From the NCBI GenBank assembly GCA_036417435.1, contig CM070900.1, forward strand, positions 123,334,315-123,398,314: a DNA stretch of 64,000 nucleotides, given 5' to 3'. This document shows, piece after piece, positions 1-12,431 of the stretch (position 1 is its first letter; every line of letters starts with the position of its first letter). The position numbers and the translations under genes are program-made. Origin of the DNA: Inia geoffrensis (lineage: Eukaryota; Chordata; Mammalia; Artiodactyla; Iniidae). Under the pieces are notes generated by a model. That model did not search any database, was not told where the DNA came from, and saw only the letters and a program-made list of their open reading frames with translations.

Positions 1-420
1 CACTTATCCATTCTTTTGCCTCAGTTATTCTATTGATTCCTTCTAGTGTATTTTTCATTTCAGTTATTGTGCTGGTCATCTCTGTTTGTTTGTTCTTTAA
101 TTCTTCTAGGTCTTTGTTAAACATTTCTTGCATCTTCTCGATCTTTGCCTCCATTCTCTTTCCGACATCCTGGATCATCTTCACTATCATTATTCTGAAT
201 TCTTTTTCTGGATGGTTGCCTATCTCCACTTCATTTAGTTGTTTTTCTGGGGTTTTATCTTGTTTCTTCATGTGGTACATAGTCCTCTGCCTTTTAATTT
301 TGTCTATCTTTCTGTGAATGTGGTTTCCGTTCCACAGGCTGCAGAATTATAGTTCTTCTTGCTTCTGCTGTCTGCCCCCTGGTGGATGAGGCTATCTAAC
401 TAATACATTTCTTAATCATA
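1..420 (-). mobile_element. L1 fragment, 5' UTR to ORF1 coiled coil
   Basis: Read on the minus strand, this gives the purine-rich leader and the start of L1 ORF1, with a charged coiled-coil run of repeated glutamate/lysine/asparagine codons. It is cut off by the window edge. The inner border near 420 is approximate. Confidence 0.75.
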
Positions 421-929
421 ATTTTTGAAAACTGGTTCATAGAGAAACAGATATAGTTATCAGCAAGTCACCTGAGTCTGTACTTTAGATTTATTTGGCT
501 GTTTACGATTTTCTTTTTTTTTTTTTTTTTTTTGAAATTGACAATCCTACTGCAATGTTCTCTTTAAGAATTAAAACTTGGGAAAAGATATGTTCATCCT
601 TATTACATTCTGATCCTGTTTCACCTTAACTCATCCCTGTAGCAGTAAAAAGCATTGTTTAATTAGATTACTTGTTTGTACTTTTGTGTATGAACAGATT
701 ATCTGAATCCTCTTAAAGGCAGAAACACCACCAACTCTGTGAAGGGTTTAACAGACCACAGTAGAGATTTAACTCGAGTTATATATGTTGATTTAACTCA
801 ACATATTTTTTACTGGCTTATAAGCTAAAACTTTTTAGAAAACAGGGGCAGTGTGTTAATTTTAATAAAAACCTGCATGAACAGCAGCTACCATAATGCT
901 GCCCATGGTGGGTCAGATTGGGAGCTTGA

Positions 930-1090
930 GGTTGCATGTGCACACAATCATCCAGCAAAACATAAGGATTATTTCCCCATTTTACGGATAAGGAAACAAG
1001 GCATGAAGAGGTTCCATAACTTGCCCAACGTGGCCTCATAGTAAATGGCAGGGCCAGCCATGAGCCTGGCTCTGACCAGTGCACTAGCCC
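930..1090 (+). repeat. MIR SINE remnant
   Basis: The stretch 'ccattttacggataaggaaa', followed by a diverged 'gcccaacgtggcctcatagtaaatggcaggg' core, matches the MIR consensus. Borders are approximate. Confidence 0.65.
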
Positions 1091-2393
1091 AGTGGGTCTC
1101 TTCTGCAGGGACTGGGTTCTTACTCAGCACTTAACAGGACCTCTAAGAATGAAGAAAGTAAAACAGCTTCCCAAGGCCCTGCTCTCTTGCAGGTGGTGGC
1201 CGTCATTGGGTTATTTGCTAATATTTACTGAGTGCCCAGATTTATGCACTGGCACAGAGGGCAGAGCCATAAGCACAGACCTTGATCTGCAGCTCATACG
1301 CTGGGATCATGTCCTAGGGGATGTCATCCAGGTTTTGGAAGTGCAGACTCCTCAGTTATAGGAGCATGGGGCACAGGAGACCCCTCCCTCAGAAGCACAT
1401 GGGAGGAGGCTTTCTGGCTCTCTATCCCATCAACTTCTCACTAAAACAGCTGGTTGGGACATTCCATTCGGTGAAGGCTCCTGGGATAAGTATGCTTTCA
1501 AATATTCCTTTTGCACAATGCCATGATTGATAAAAGTTTGCCTCTAAGTTAGTTCTACAAGAAAATCAAGGCAATCAATAGCTAATGAACTCAATTTTTC
1601 ATAACAAAGAGGGCAGGAGTGGGAGAGCCTGACTACTTATGATGCACTGAAAACCCACAAAACTAAGTTTAGTCAATAGCTTCATGATCCTCCCCCATTA
1701 ATTAAATCTATTTTAGAGAGCTCCTTGGCTAAGCTTCAAGTGGATGGATTCGAAAGTAACTGGCCCACCTCATTTTCTGGTGGAGAAACAACACAAACCT
1801 GAAATCACCAAAGAGTAGGCAAAGGACTTCTGCAGAGAGAAATGGACAGCTCACCAAAGAGCTCATCTGTATATTCAAGAACTGATGATAAATCTGTCCC
1901 CCTGAAACTAAGGATCATAGCATTGTCTAGGTGAATCATAATTCTTCTTTCAATTATGAAATAATACTTGTCACTTTATAGACACTAATTAGCTTGCTGT
2001 CCAGTTACAGTAAACAGGTGACTAGAGCAGGAAGTGGTTACTTTCTGGAAGACCTCTAACAGTGCTATCTTTGTCAAAAGCAGATTTCATCATCTGCTGA
2101 CCTATGGATGTACGAGCAGCTGAAGCCAATTTAAACAGTACCAGCCAAGCCACTGTTTTTGCTAAATAAAAATTATGTTAATGACTACATTATTGTCTAC
2201 AACAAATTTACTGGTAACATGAACTTACCTTGTCTGATAGTTCAAATGAGGATACATTCACTGCATCATCAATTAAGGATGAATTCACTATAATTCCTCC
2301 ATGTTTCCACAGTTCAGCATAATTCACTGACAGCAACAACTGACTTACTCAACAAAGGGCCCAGGAAGAGGTAGAATATAACACTTTTCTAAA

Positions 2394-3117
2394 TATACAC
2401 AGGCTACCATACAACCCAGCAATCCCACTACTGGGCATATACCCTGAGAAAAACATAATTCAAAAAGAGTCATGTGCCACCATGTTCATTGCAGCTCTAT
2501 TTACAATAGGCAGGATATGGAAGCAACCTAAGCGTCCATCGACAGATGAATGCATAAAGAAGATGTGGCACATATATACAATGGAATATTACTCAGCCAT
2601 AAAAAGAAACAAAATTGAGTTATTTGTAGTGAGATGGATGGACCTAGAGTCTGTCATACAGAGTGAAGTAAGTCAGAAAGAGAGAAACAAATACTGTATG
2701 CTAACACATATATATGGAATCTAAAAAAAAAAAAAAAAAGAAAAGAAAAAGGTCATGAAGAACCTAGGGGCAAGACGGGAATAAAGATGCAGACCTACTA
2801 GACAATGGACTTGAGGACACCACGGGGAGGGGGAAGGGTAAGCTGGGACAAAGTGAGAGAGTGGCATGGACATATATACACTACAAAATGTAAAATAGAT
2901 AGCTAGTGGCAAGCAGCCGCATAGCATAGGGAGATCAGCTCGGTGCTTTGTGACCACTTAGAGGGGTGGGATAGGGAGGGTGGGAGGGAGGGAGATGCAA
3001 GAGGGAGGAGATATGGGGATATATGTATATGTATAGCTGAATCACTTTTTTATAAAGCAGAAACTAACACACCATTGTAAAGCAATTATACTCCAATAAA
3101 GATGTTAAAGTAAATAA
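2394..3117 (+). mobile_element. 5'-truncated L1: end of ORF2 plus 3' UTR
   Basis: The plus strand encodes the C-terminal end of L1 ORF2 ([32 protein letters not shown]). A G-rich 3' UTR follows, then a 'ccaataaagatgtt' tail and a (TAAA)-like run. It is flanked by an imperfect target-site duplication around 2394-2406 and 3122-3135 ('acacaggcta'). The 5' truncation is typical of target-primed insertion. Confidence 0.88.
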
Positions 3118-5746
3118 ATAAATACACACAGGCTAAAAGTTTCCAGTTACAGTACCTCTCTTTCTCCCTCTGCCCCCATACCAAACTTTGCCTCCATATG
3201 CAGACTTAAGAAAAATTCTGGGCAGTGGCCCCTTGGCAGTATGAGCTAAGGTCACCTCTTCCATTCTTGTTCCACAGGAAAAAAGCATCACATCCCAGCC
3301 TCATCCCAAGGTATCCAGCCTACACTGCAGCAAGGCAGATGTGCAGAAATACCACCGCTAATATGATGTACGCCGAGGGAAGTAGATATAGCTGGACCAT
3401 CTGAGGGAGCAAACACCTTCAGGACTCCTTAGTGAAAGGGCCAAAAGGGAATAAGAAGGATAGAATGAACCCAGTTAAAACAACCTTCAGGTTTCTAGAA
3501 AGGGCAGTTTTCCCCCAAGTGTTCCATGTGGTCACTCCTAGGGAGAAGGCCGGAGGGAGAGACACCAAGGAGAATAAGGCCCTCAGGCAGCAACTCCAAT
3601 GTTTTCCCCTCTTGGTCTGTTCAAAATAGCTACAGAGAAGTGAAATAGTTATGGGGAAGTAAATAAATAAGAGCACAACTCAGCACTCTTTCAAGTTGCA
3701 CACTTCTTGCAGTTGGACCAATTCTGGCTACATTCTTTAAGTCTGAGGCTACGCCCAGCATCTTTTGGTTACCCTGGTCTTAAAGAAACCAGAGAACCTC
3801 AACATCTGACCCTTCAGCTAAATTCTAGGACTTGGGGCCACCACAGTCTTGGAGGGAGGGATCCTAGGCTATTAGAAAGCTCCTGGCAACACCATTAGTT
3901 GCCCAGCCCAAACTTCCAGAACCTATCTACTCCCGCAGAGAGCTAGAGCTCTGGGAGAGAATTAGAGCTCAGCTGCCCCGATTTCAAAATTAAGACACAG
4001 AGATTCAGATTGGTTCAATTATGTTTCCCAATGCTACGAATGAAGGGTGAGCAAGACATGCAGGTATCCTAAACATTCTCAGTCCAATGGTCGTTTCCCT
4101 GGTGTCAATCAAAATGCCAAGTTGTTTTTATTGGGCTTAAACTCCAGGGGGAGGAAGGAAGGTTGGTAGAAGACTATCTCAGCATTTTTAAGAAATCCAA
4201 AGGCCTTTGCGAGGCCCTACATTTGACTGTGTGTTTGGACACCTCACCTAAAATGCAAGGACAGTTCTGCCATTTTAAACCATTGAGAGACTCACACCAA
4301 GGGGAATAAACAGTACTGGAAAAGACATTACTGGGCCTTCAGAAAGGGAGGTGGGAACCTCTCTGAATGTGAACCTCTTCCACAATCCTACCTTTGTATG
4401 TTCCTCTAAGCTGGGGGTTGCTAGGCAGATACAAGTTAGGGTATTTAATCATAATCTAGAGGTAACTGCCAAAGATTCAAATAGAATCTTAGAACATTGA
4501 ACTATATAAAATTTGTTTCACTGTAAATAAAATCTTAAATCATAACTTTGTATAAGGTTTTTAAAAAGCAATTTTTTTCTTTATGGTTTTTCTGGTGAAA
4601 TATTTGTTCAGAGAGGCAAAGAGTTAAACGATTCAGTTCCACAGGAGAAAAAACAAAAACCACAATAACTGTATAAAGTTTCACTCTACTTAGGTTGTTA
4701 CAAATGCATCCTTTTGGTTTTGAAAAAATCTCACTAAACTTCTATGGTGACTTCCAGGATTTCAGTCAGGAGTGACAAACTTTAAGACAAACTATTATGA
4801 ACCAGAATATCATTTCTCTCTGAGGCTACAAAATGATCAGCTGGGGTCAGAGAGGCTGGTTCCAGGGGACAAAGCTCTCCACAGAAACCGTAACACACAT
4901 GATTAGGAGAATCATTTTGCCACATGACAGTTTGGAAGCCTGGCCAGATGCCCCACAAATTCCACAATGGGAACGCTCAATGCTTTTCCGAAAGAACAGA
5001 ATCAACACTTTTTAAAAGGACAGGAGATTCAGTTCACATCTTGGCCTCTGCAGTTCTCACTAAAGAGCAGTAAAGTCTTAGATATAGGAAAGAATGCAAG
5101 TGTACTTGATCCTTTGGGTTGCTCTAATCCCCAAAAGTGAAGGTCAGGACAAGCCCCAGCCTCACTGCAGCAACCTGACTAGGGGCCAGGAGTCCCCAGG
5201 CCTGGCCAGTGCCTCTGGCTCCTTTGTCTCCACAGCCTCTGTGACAGGGAAGGTCCTCCTTTTGCTCTGCAGAGCTCCAGCCAAGGAAGACTCAGCAGCA
5301 ATCACAACAGGGCAGAAAAACAAGTACCTTCCCAGCAGTCCTTCCACTCTCCCGGAACCTTTTATGCAACCAGCACGCGCTGGAACATTTGCACAGCATC
5401 CTATTCCTGTAAACCTAATAATATTTTTAAACACGCTGGAGGAGGAGACTCCATGGAAGAGGTCTGTGAGGAATCTTTCTATAAAGAGAAATTTGTGCCG
5501 CTTTTCAAAAAAACATTCCTTATTTGTCTCAAAAATTCCTGATTTTCTTACATACACTAGACAGATTAGAGAGAGTATGTGTGGCATAAATTTGTTTATC
5601 TCAGGGTCAAGCTCAAGATGACAGATGATGGATATGTGCTGTAACCCCCCACAGGGAATACTTGCATGTATCACGCTGGTCACACTGGGTATCAGTCATA
5701 TCGAGCTGGAACCAATGACTTACAAAATGCATCTCAGGTGACTTAC

Positions 5747-5940
5747 CTGAAACATTGGATAGGTCAAGAACGTCTCCAGCATCCTCCCCTCACAGGCAGG
5801 GTTAGCTTCATACTGTTTTAAGAGTTTGTCAAAATCTCTGTTTTGCTTACAATTGGCGAGCACTTGGAGGCTGTACTGGTGATTACGCACAAATTCTTGA
5901 TAAATGTTCAGCATGGGGAGCAAAATATCAAACAGATCAG
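5747..5940 (-). CDS. RASGRF2: RASGRF2 internal exon (probable exon 7): DH domain core
   Basis: This 194-bp exon is two bases completing alanine, then 64 codons from [20 protein letters not shown] to [11 protein letters not shown], ending in phase 0. It covers the DH helix containing the conserved L-P-x-L-x-x-Y-x-x-Y/F-V pattern and the [11 protein letters not shown] stretch of Ras-GRF proteins. The acceptor is TCTTTCCAG and the donor is CAG|GTAAGT, the best pair in the window. Choice of paralogue rests partly here: [12 protein letters not shown] and [17 protein letters not shown] fit RASGRF2 as I recall it, while RASGRF1 differs at several of these positions. An alignment would settle this. 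The protein continues beyond position 1 of the window with the rest of DH, PH2, REM and CDC25 catalytic domains. Confidence 0.93.
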
Positions 5941-6322
5941 CTGGAAAGAAGAAGTAAACATGGCAGTTTCTCTTGATGCTCTGTAAATTATCCAAGGTAC
6001 AGGGAGAAACTGTTCACTCTACAGGGATGGCAGAGGGCAGCTCCTGGCACCAGGTGTCACACTACGTGGCCCCAGTCCAGCTGCCTGAATGACTGACCTG
6101 GTAGAACACACCCCACGGTAGAGCCCAACTCTAGCCCCCAAAGAACCATGACGGGCCAGGGGAAAGGATCAAAAGGGCAATGAGACAGAGTCCCAGTGCC
6201 TGAGGAAGCTCACAGATCATTATGGAAATTCAGACAGCTTAGGGCGAATAACATTGAAGCTATTTTACCCTAACTGTAGCCATATTAAGGGAAAATCTTC
6301 TCTCTCTAAAGCATGGACTTAC
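5941..6322 (-). other. RASGRF2: RASGRF2 intron (probable intron 6), 382 bp
   Basis: Short intron with strong borders (GTAAGT and TCTTTCCAG on the minus strand) between two DH-domain exons. No repeat is recognised in it. Confidence 0.88.
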
Positions 6323-6402
6323 CTAAAATTAAAGTCGGCCAATTGGCTATCCTTGCCTTCAGTCCTTGATGAAATATTTCATGAAGAAACATGATTGTTT
6401 CA
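6323..6402 (-). CDS. RASGRF2: RASGRF2 internal exon (probable exon 6): DH domain, second helical segment
   Basis: This 80-bp exon is one base finishing a serine codon, 26 codons ([20 protein letters not shown], then WPTLIL) and one base starting an alanine codon. The open frame is too short for standard ORF cut-offs, so it was found by tracing splice sites between neighbouring exons. The residues belong to the middle of the DH domain, where helices pack against the GTPase-binding face. The acceptor is TTTTTTATAG, followed by TGAAAC. The donor is TTTTAG|GTAAGT, a near-consensus site. Phases match the exons at 12178-12431 and 5747-5940 exactly, which supports the call strongly despite its length. 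Confidence 0.92.
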
Positions 6403-7719
6403 CTATAAAAAATGAAAATATAATTTAGTCACTGCAAAGAGTCCATTTTGTTAAAGAAGTCCATTGAGGCCTTAAATCCTTAATAAATACATGATATTCA
6501 TGCCTCTGAGGGCCTCCAAACTATACACCCAATAATGACATAGATTATACCAGCTCCCACAAAGCAATTTATCTTTCAGACAACCTGAAAACCTCAAAGA
6601 AAATTCTGAGCTAAGCCTCAAATTGTGAAAGATGGTAAGTACCAAATCACTGTCATATAACCCTCTTTATCGATTTACAATAAAAACAGCTTTCTACTGT
6701 TAGGATGTAGCCCTTCTTCAACAGATAATCAGAAAATTAGTTATGATCCTTCTCTCTTCAGATTTAATTCTAGATGCTAACTTGGGGAAAGCTCTCTCGC
6801 ACTAAAATGAGTTTTGACAGGAGAAAGGGGAAAAGACTTGATAGACCTCTACCATTACCACACTTAAGACACCCATGACAGAAATGCAGAGGAATCTTCT
6901 AAAAAGGATGGAGCCTATACAGATATACTAAACTGAAGAGATACATACACATAAATTAGAGATCCAAATTTCTAAAAGGTTCAGGAAGGGTAGTTACCAA
7001 AGTAACATTTGCTTTCTCCTCACTAGAAGAAAGGAGAACATTTGCTGTCTCCTCATTCCTACTGGAACGAGCCTTTGAAGGCTTTTCTAAACTACCACAT
7101 CAGCACAATCAAAAATGCAGGATTATTCATGTCAGTGAAATACTTTGGTTTGTTGTAAGTCCAGTTCCACTACAAGAAACATCAATGGGAAGTCCCTGCT
7201 ATTTCCAAATGGTCCATGAAACACAACAGACACTGCTTGAAGACTGTGATTTGTTTTTCTTGGATAGAAATTTTAACTAAGCAGTGCTTGTTGTTTAATG
7301 ATTCCAACCAAATCTAGTTTGGTAGATACTGTAGATTAGTCTTTCAATCTCCATTCCATCCCCCTTCTAGGTGGAGAGGATAGAGAGGTGAAACTACATT
7401 TCCCAGGCTCCCTTGCAGATAGGGTTCTAGATGTAAATTCACTTCCACCCATAGATGCACCCATAGAAGACATGGAAGGCATTACATTTTTTAAGTATAA
7501 GCTCTGTGTTGAAATTCAAAATAATTGATCTGCCTAGGGCTTCGATTTCAGAGGCAAGGAAAGAGAATGTAGTTAAACAACAGAAATGACAACAAACATC
7601 TGATAAGCCTCACCTCTAAAAACATAACTCTTCAAATCTCCATCTGGGACCAAGTATAGTAAATAATTGCTAATCTGTATGAAGAGCTTATAGCTTTCCA
7701 AAAAGAGCCACAGTATCTT

Positions 7720-7936
7720 TTTTTTTTTTTTTTTTTTTTTGCGGTACGCGGGCCTCTCACTGTTGTGGCCTCTCCCGTTGCGGAACACAGGCTGCAGACG
7801 CGCAGGCTCAGCAGCCACGGCTCACGGGCCCAGCCTCTCCGCGGCATGTGGGATCTTCCCGGACCGGGGCACGAACCTGTGTCCCCTGCATCGGCAGGCG
7901 GACTCTCAACCACTGTGCCACCAGGGAAGCCCGAGG
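7720..7936 (-). mobile_element. CHR-type SINE, short subfamily
   Basis: Poly-T start, then the reversed tRNA-related body ending in 'ccaccagggaagccc'. Flanked by the duplication 'cacagtatctt' at 7709-7719 and 7937-7947. The B box reads GGTTCGTGCC on the minus strand. Confidence 0.95.
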
Positions 7937-9281
7937 CACAGTATCTTGATTCAGCATTTAAACAATATGACAGACCTGGCCTTCCACATTGCAGATAGGA
8001 AATCCAGTGGAAACATCCCTAGAGGCAGCCTAAGACCAATGTGGTACAGGCTTTGATGGCATCGCTACCAGAGTACATTCACAATTCTGTCCATTGCCAT
8101 TAGAACTGTTGAAACTGCATACTTAGGAGACTGAAGTATCATCAAAATGCTACCTGTATAGCCTGAGGATTAAGAGCTACCCTTCACTCCCTTAGGACAT
8201 CTCACACACTTGAGTGGAGCCACTGCCACCCAACGTGGGGAAACCTCGCAACAGAAAAGCTTAGCTTTTAATCTTATGCTATCAGACTACCGCCCATCAT
8301 CCTTTCATTTTCCAGTCTTCTACAGACCCCCAGCCATTCTTTTAACTCCTTGAGCTCTTAGTTCCCAGATCACTGTCAGTCCTTTCCCCAACACTACTCT
8401 TGTCATAATTTTTGGTGACTGCAATATGCACACAAACAACATTCCAATGACGTAGCCTCTCTCGGGTCTTTGAACTTCTTCCTCTAAGGATCTTGTCTTC
8501 CACTGACCTCAGTCAACACTACCTTAATCGTACTCTAGACCTTGTCATTGTCAATAACTGTATCCCCTTCCCTATCTCAGTTTTAGGCACACTATTCTAC
8601 GACCACCTCCTCATCTTTGAGTTCATTGCCTTTGGAAAACTGACTCCCAAAATCCCTTCCCACCATCAGGACCTGAATCCATTGATCCTGCCACCTTATC
8701 ACTGACCAAAACCCCTTCACAACATCATTTCCTTCTTGGAACAGTTTAGATTCCATGGCTCAGTGTTATAATCCCTTTCTTGCATACACCTTCAACTCCC
8801 TTCTTCTTTTCTCACTTCATCATAGTAATCTCGCACAATACAAGTACCAGTTAAACCCAACCCTTCACCCACTCTGCACCTGCACCCATGCAACTGAAAG
8901 TGGCTAAAGAATATACAGCTACTCACCGTAAAGTCATAACCACAAGCCTAATATGGGCTTCTAGTGCTACCTAGCAGTTATATTACACTTCCCTCATCCC
9001 ATCCATTCAGTTTTTTGCTCCTTGATCACTATTTTACACTTTTTACTCTCTTCCCTGACCGTAACAATTCCCTTCCATCAGCACTGTTACCCGATGTCCT
9101 TGCTTCCTACCTGCATATGTGTCCAGTACTATTCCTTCCCTGTCCACCTAATTCCAATCTCTTGACTTATTCACCACATCCTATCCACTTCTGCCTATTC
9201 AAGTTTACTGCTCCAGCAATTCTGCCCTCTCTTTCCTACATCATTCCCCCCCTCATTATTGGTGTCATTTTTATCCCATCT

Positions 9282-9283
<2 letters not shown>

Positions 9284-9323
<40 letters not shown>
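9284..9323 (+). repeat. (CA)n microsatellite, about 20 units
   Basis: Uninterrupted run of alternating A and C inside the L2-like remnant. Confidence 0.98.
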
Positions 9324-9325
<2 letters not shown>

Positions 9326-9513
9326 CTTTATATTTACTTCCAGGTATTACCCTGTTTCTCTGATCCTCTTTACAGCAACCCTCCTTGAAAGAGTTCTCTC
9401 TACCAATTCTCTCCAATTCCAATTCCCCTATTATCACCTAATTAGGCTTTGGTCCCCCATTAAAGTTACCAATATGCTCCAAGTTGTTAACCCCACAGTC
9501 AGTTCTCGGTTCT

Positions 9514-9725
9514 TTTTTTTTTTTTTTTTTTTTGCAGTACGCGGGCCTCTCACTGTTGTGGCCTCTCCCATTGCGGAGCACAGGCTCCGGACGCGCAGGC
9601 TCAGCAGCCATGGCTCACCGGCCCAGCCACTCCACGGCATGTGGGATCTTCCCGGACTGGGGCACGAACCCGTGTCCCCTGCATCGGCAGGAAGACTCTC
9701 AACCACTGCGCCACCAGGGAAGCCC
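9514..9725 (-). mobile_element. CHR-type SINE, short subfamily
   Basis: Poly-T, then the full reversed short-subfamily body ending 'accagggaagccc'. The likely duplication is short ('tcagttct', before the poly-T and at 9727-9734) with a few extra bases on the left copy. Inserted in the L2-like remnant. Confidence 0.94.
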
Positions 9726-10955
9726 CTCAGTTCTTATTTTATTTGACCTTTTTAACACAGTTGCTCATTCCCTCCTGCCTTGGCTTCCAGGACAGACCAT
9801 CTCCTGGTTTGCATCCTACAACCCTAGCTGATCCTCTTCATTCTCGTTTGATGGCTCTTCATATTCCTAACCTCTAAATGTTGGCATGTCCCAGGGCTCA
9901 GTCCTTGGTCCTCTTCTCTCGTTCATTTGTGCTTACTTCCTTGGTAATCTCATTCAGACTAACAGCTTTCAATACTATCCATATGCTAGTAGACTCCCAA
10001 ATTTATACCTCCAGCCCTGAAATCCAGACTAAAAGCCAATCCTGCTCACTTGATTTCTACATTTGGAATGGCTAACAGCATCTCAGACTTGACAGGTCAA
10101 GATAAAAACTCTTCATCTTTTCCGCTAAACCTGTTCTTATGTTAATCTTCCCCACTTAATAAATAGCAACTCCATCCTTCTAGTTGTTCAGGTCAAAATC
10201 CTTGGACTTTTCTGCAAAATCCACATCAAACTCATCAACAAATCTTATTGGCTCTACATTAAAAATATACCCAGAATTCAATCACTTATCACTACTTCCA
10301 TTACAATCATCTCTTGCTTAGACTATTGCAATAGCCACCTAACAGGTCTCCCTGCTACAGTCATCTCTCACCTGATTTATTGAAATAGCCATGAAACTGA
10401 TCTCCATACAGTCTATTCTCAACAGAGAACCCAGAGTGAACTTTTAAAACATAAGTCATATCATGCTACTTTTCTCCTCAAAACCCCACCAATCTCTCCC
10501 CATCTCATTTAGAGTAAACGCAAACATCTTTACAATGTCCTACTGTTATCTCTCTGACATGCCCCTTCACCCACACCGACCTTGGCAGTTTCTCAAACAA
10601 GCAAGGCTGGCGTGCTCCAGCCTCAGGCCCTCTGCACAGGTGGTCTCCCCTGTTTGCATCACTCTTCCCCCCAGGCAGCCACATGGCTAGCACCAACTGC
10701 AATCTCTGCTCAAATGTCAACTTATCTTTGAGGCCTTCCTAAAGATTGGCTAGAGAAACTATGGGACATTCAAATAATGTAATAGCATGTAGCAATTTTT
10801 TAAAAAATAGAATGCTCTTTAGATAGCAGTATGGAAAGATGTCCAGGATATATTAAGTGAAAAATGCAGTAAAGTACTTGCCTTTTGTGTAAGAAGGGGG
10901 GAAATAAGACTGTGTATTCATGTTTGATTGATCTACATCAAGAAACACTGAAAGG

Positions 10956-11163
10956 GGGCTTCCCTGGTGGCACAGCAGTTGAGAGTCCGCCTGCCTATGC
11001 AGGGGACATGGGTTCGTGCCCCGGTTCGGGAAGATCCCACATGGCGCGTAGCGGCTGGGCCTGTGAGCCATGGCCACTGAGCCTGCGCGTCCGGAGCCTG
11101 TGCTACGCAACGGGAGAGGCCACAGCAGTGAGAGGCCCGCGTACCACAAAAAAAAAAAAAAAA
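10956..11163 (+). mobile_element. CHR-type SINE, short subfamily, with perfect 16-bp duplication
   Basis: Body from 'gggcttccctggtggcacag' to 'gtaccac' plus an A tail. Flanked by identical 'aagaaacactgaaagg' at 10940-10955 and 11164-11179. The perfect duplication indicates a recent insertion. Confidence 0.97.
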
Positions 11164-11799
11164 AAGAAACACTGAAAGGATATAAACAAAACTAATGAAA
11201 ACAGTTACAGATAGCAAGTGAGGAAAATGGGGTGGGCAGAGACAGAGTTAAGAGTGAGACTTCGAACTGCTGTTGGATGTTTTCATGTTGTTAAATAATT
11301 TTTTGAATGATGTAAATGTATTATCTACTCAAAAACAAATAAATAACTAAAATTTTAAGTAAAATATCCAAGCAGTCCCTTTCTTCCCTTCTCCCCTTTC
11401 CTTCTTTATTTCTTCCACAGCACTCATCACCATATAAAATACTGCATCTTTCACTTATTCACTATTCATTGTCTATATTCCCACATCAAAATTTAAGTTC
11501 CATGAAGGCAGGGACTTTCTGCTTTGTTCACTGATGAATCCTCAGCAGTAAAGGCACTATAAATATTTACTGAGCAAATAAATTTACTAGAGATTCTCAG
11601 GCCTTCTGTCAGTTTTTGTTCTTCCTAAAGTACTTCTGTATAGATTACATGTAAAGACCCGTTAATCACTCCATTTCCCTCAGCTTATGAAGGAGAGAAT
11701 CTTCCCCAGCACACACTCAATAACAAGAAAACATACATCAAGTAGAGAAGAAAAGGAGAAAACCAGATGTCAAGATTCAAGATAAAGATATGAAAATTG

Positions 11800-12001
11800 G
11801 GGGGCTTCCCAGGTGGCGCAGTGGTTGAGAGTCCGCCTGCTGATGCAGGGGACGCGGGTTCGTGCCCCGGTCCGGGAAGATCCCACATGCCGCGGAGCGG
11901 CTGGGCCCGTGAGCCATGGCTGCTGAGCCTGCGCGTCCGGAGCCTGTGCCCCGCAACAGGAGAGGCCACAACAGTGAGAGGCCCGCGTACCGCAAAAAAA
12001 A
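11800..12001 (+). mobile_element. CHR-type SINE, short subfamily, near an exon donor
   Basis: Flanked by identical 'aaagatatgaaaattg' at 11784-11799 and 12002-12017. It lies about 175 bp downstream (in gene sense) of the IQ/DH exon donor and is antisense to the gene. Confidence 0.97.
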
Positions 12002-12177
12002 AAAGATATGAAAATTGTGGGTAATAATGAAATGCCAATGATAGCTTTCTTATTTTCAATATCATAAGCTCATAAAGGTGAACTTATAACTCTTCTTTTA
12101 AGTAAGTAAAGTAAAAATTCTTTTAAGAAACACAAGTAGGTTTTTCACACAGCTCTTTAATTTATGCCAAGACAAAC

Positions 12178-12431
12178 CTGTTGAGAAAAATACTGCTGAC
12201 ATCATCGTGGCTGATGGGGGGCTTCTTGGAGCTGGCCGCCATGCGCAGGGGTCGCAGGAAGCCGTTGACCAGGATATAGAGCTGGTGAACGTACTCCGAC
12301 TCGGCCTCAACCATGGTGAACACAATCTGGTTTCTCTTCCTCATACTTTCAGCATGAGGGGAACAAATGTAATCCTGCACAATGGTCTTCCATTTCCTTC
12401 TACATAACCATCCTCGCATGAAGCTCTGAAC
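12178..12431 (-). CDS. RASGRF2: RASGRF2 internal exon (probable exon 5): IQ motif and start of DH (RhoGEF) domain
   Basis: This 254-bp exon is 84 codons plus two bases. It opens with [15 protein letters not shown], which fits the IQ consensus ([IV]QxxxRGxxxR), the calmodulin-binding site that makes Ras-GRF proteins calcium-responsive. After a short spacer it enters the DH domain. [20 protein letters not shown] corresponds to the first conserved region of RhoGEF domains (an E-x-x-Y helix that contacts the GTPase), followed by [20 protein letters not shown] and VSSIFLN. The acceptor is TTCTGTAG. The donor is AACAG|GTTTGT, which lacks the usual purine at the third intron base and is the weakest donor of the set. 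The final AG joins the T at 6402 to make serine. A young antisense SINE lies about 175 bp into the downstream intron. Confidence 0.94.

Larger units (their letters stand above)
1..5746 (-). other. RASGRF2: RASGRF2 intron (probable intron 7), partial
   Basis: Begins with the strong donor GTAAGT at 5746 and runs off the window. It holds an L1 5' piece (1 to about 420), a MIR-like stretch (930-1090) and a 5'-truncated L1 with target-site duplication (2394-3117). The rest, including 1100-2390 and 3130-5700, is unassigned. Two overlapping ORFs on opposite strands at 5094-5683 look like chance. Confidence 0.8.
8300..11590 (+). repeat. Ancient LINE (L2-like) remnant, broken by later insertions
   Basis: The plus strand is pyrimidine-rich throughout. 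Around 10430-10740 it resembles the 3' part of an old LINE ('cagagtgaac', 'ctctgctcaaatgtca', 'gaggccttcct'). It ends at 11490-11580 with 'ccatgaaggcagggacttt' and 'taaatatttactgagcaaat', the familiar L2-like 3' end. Two SINEs (9514-9725, 10956-11163) and a CA repeat interrupt it. The same family lies reversed at 25045-25750. The family name is from memory and the 5' border is uncertain. Confidence 0.6.
6403..12177 (-). other. RASGRF2: RASGRF2 intron (probable intron 5), 5.78 kb
   Basis: Bounded by GTTTGT and TTTTTTATAG on the minus strand. From about 8300 to 11590 it is strongly pyrimidine-rich on the plus strand and looks like one old LINE broken by insertions. Four short-subfamily SINEs and a CA repeat are inserted. 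The 6403-7705 part is unassigned, apart from a possible old repeat fragment around 7330-7480. Confidence 0.85.

Noticed and set aside
5094..5683. Overlapping ORFs of 175 and 173 codons on opposite strands next to a real exon
   Set aside because: No domain or splice support, and both lie in intron. The coding exon nearby (5747-5940) is in a separate frame and bounded by clear splice sites.
8964..9746. 260-codon ORF on the plus strand, the longest in the window
   Set aside because: It runs across the L2-like remnant, a CA repeat (giving a histidine-threonine run) and an antisense SINE. The C-terminal part is simply SINE translation, repeated at many other sites in the window.
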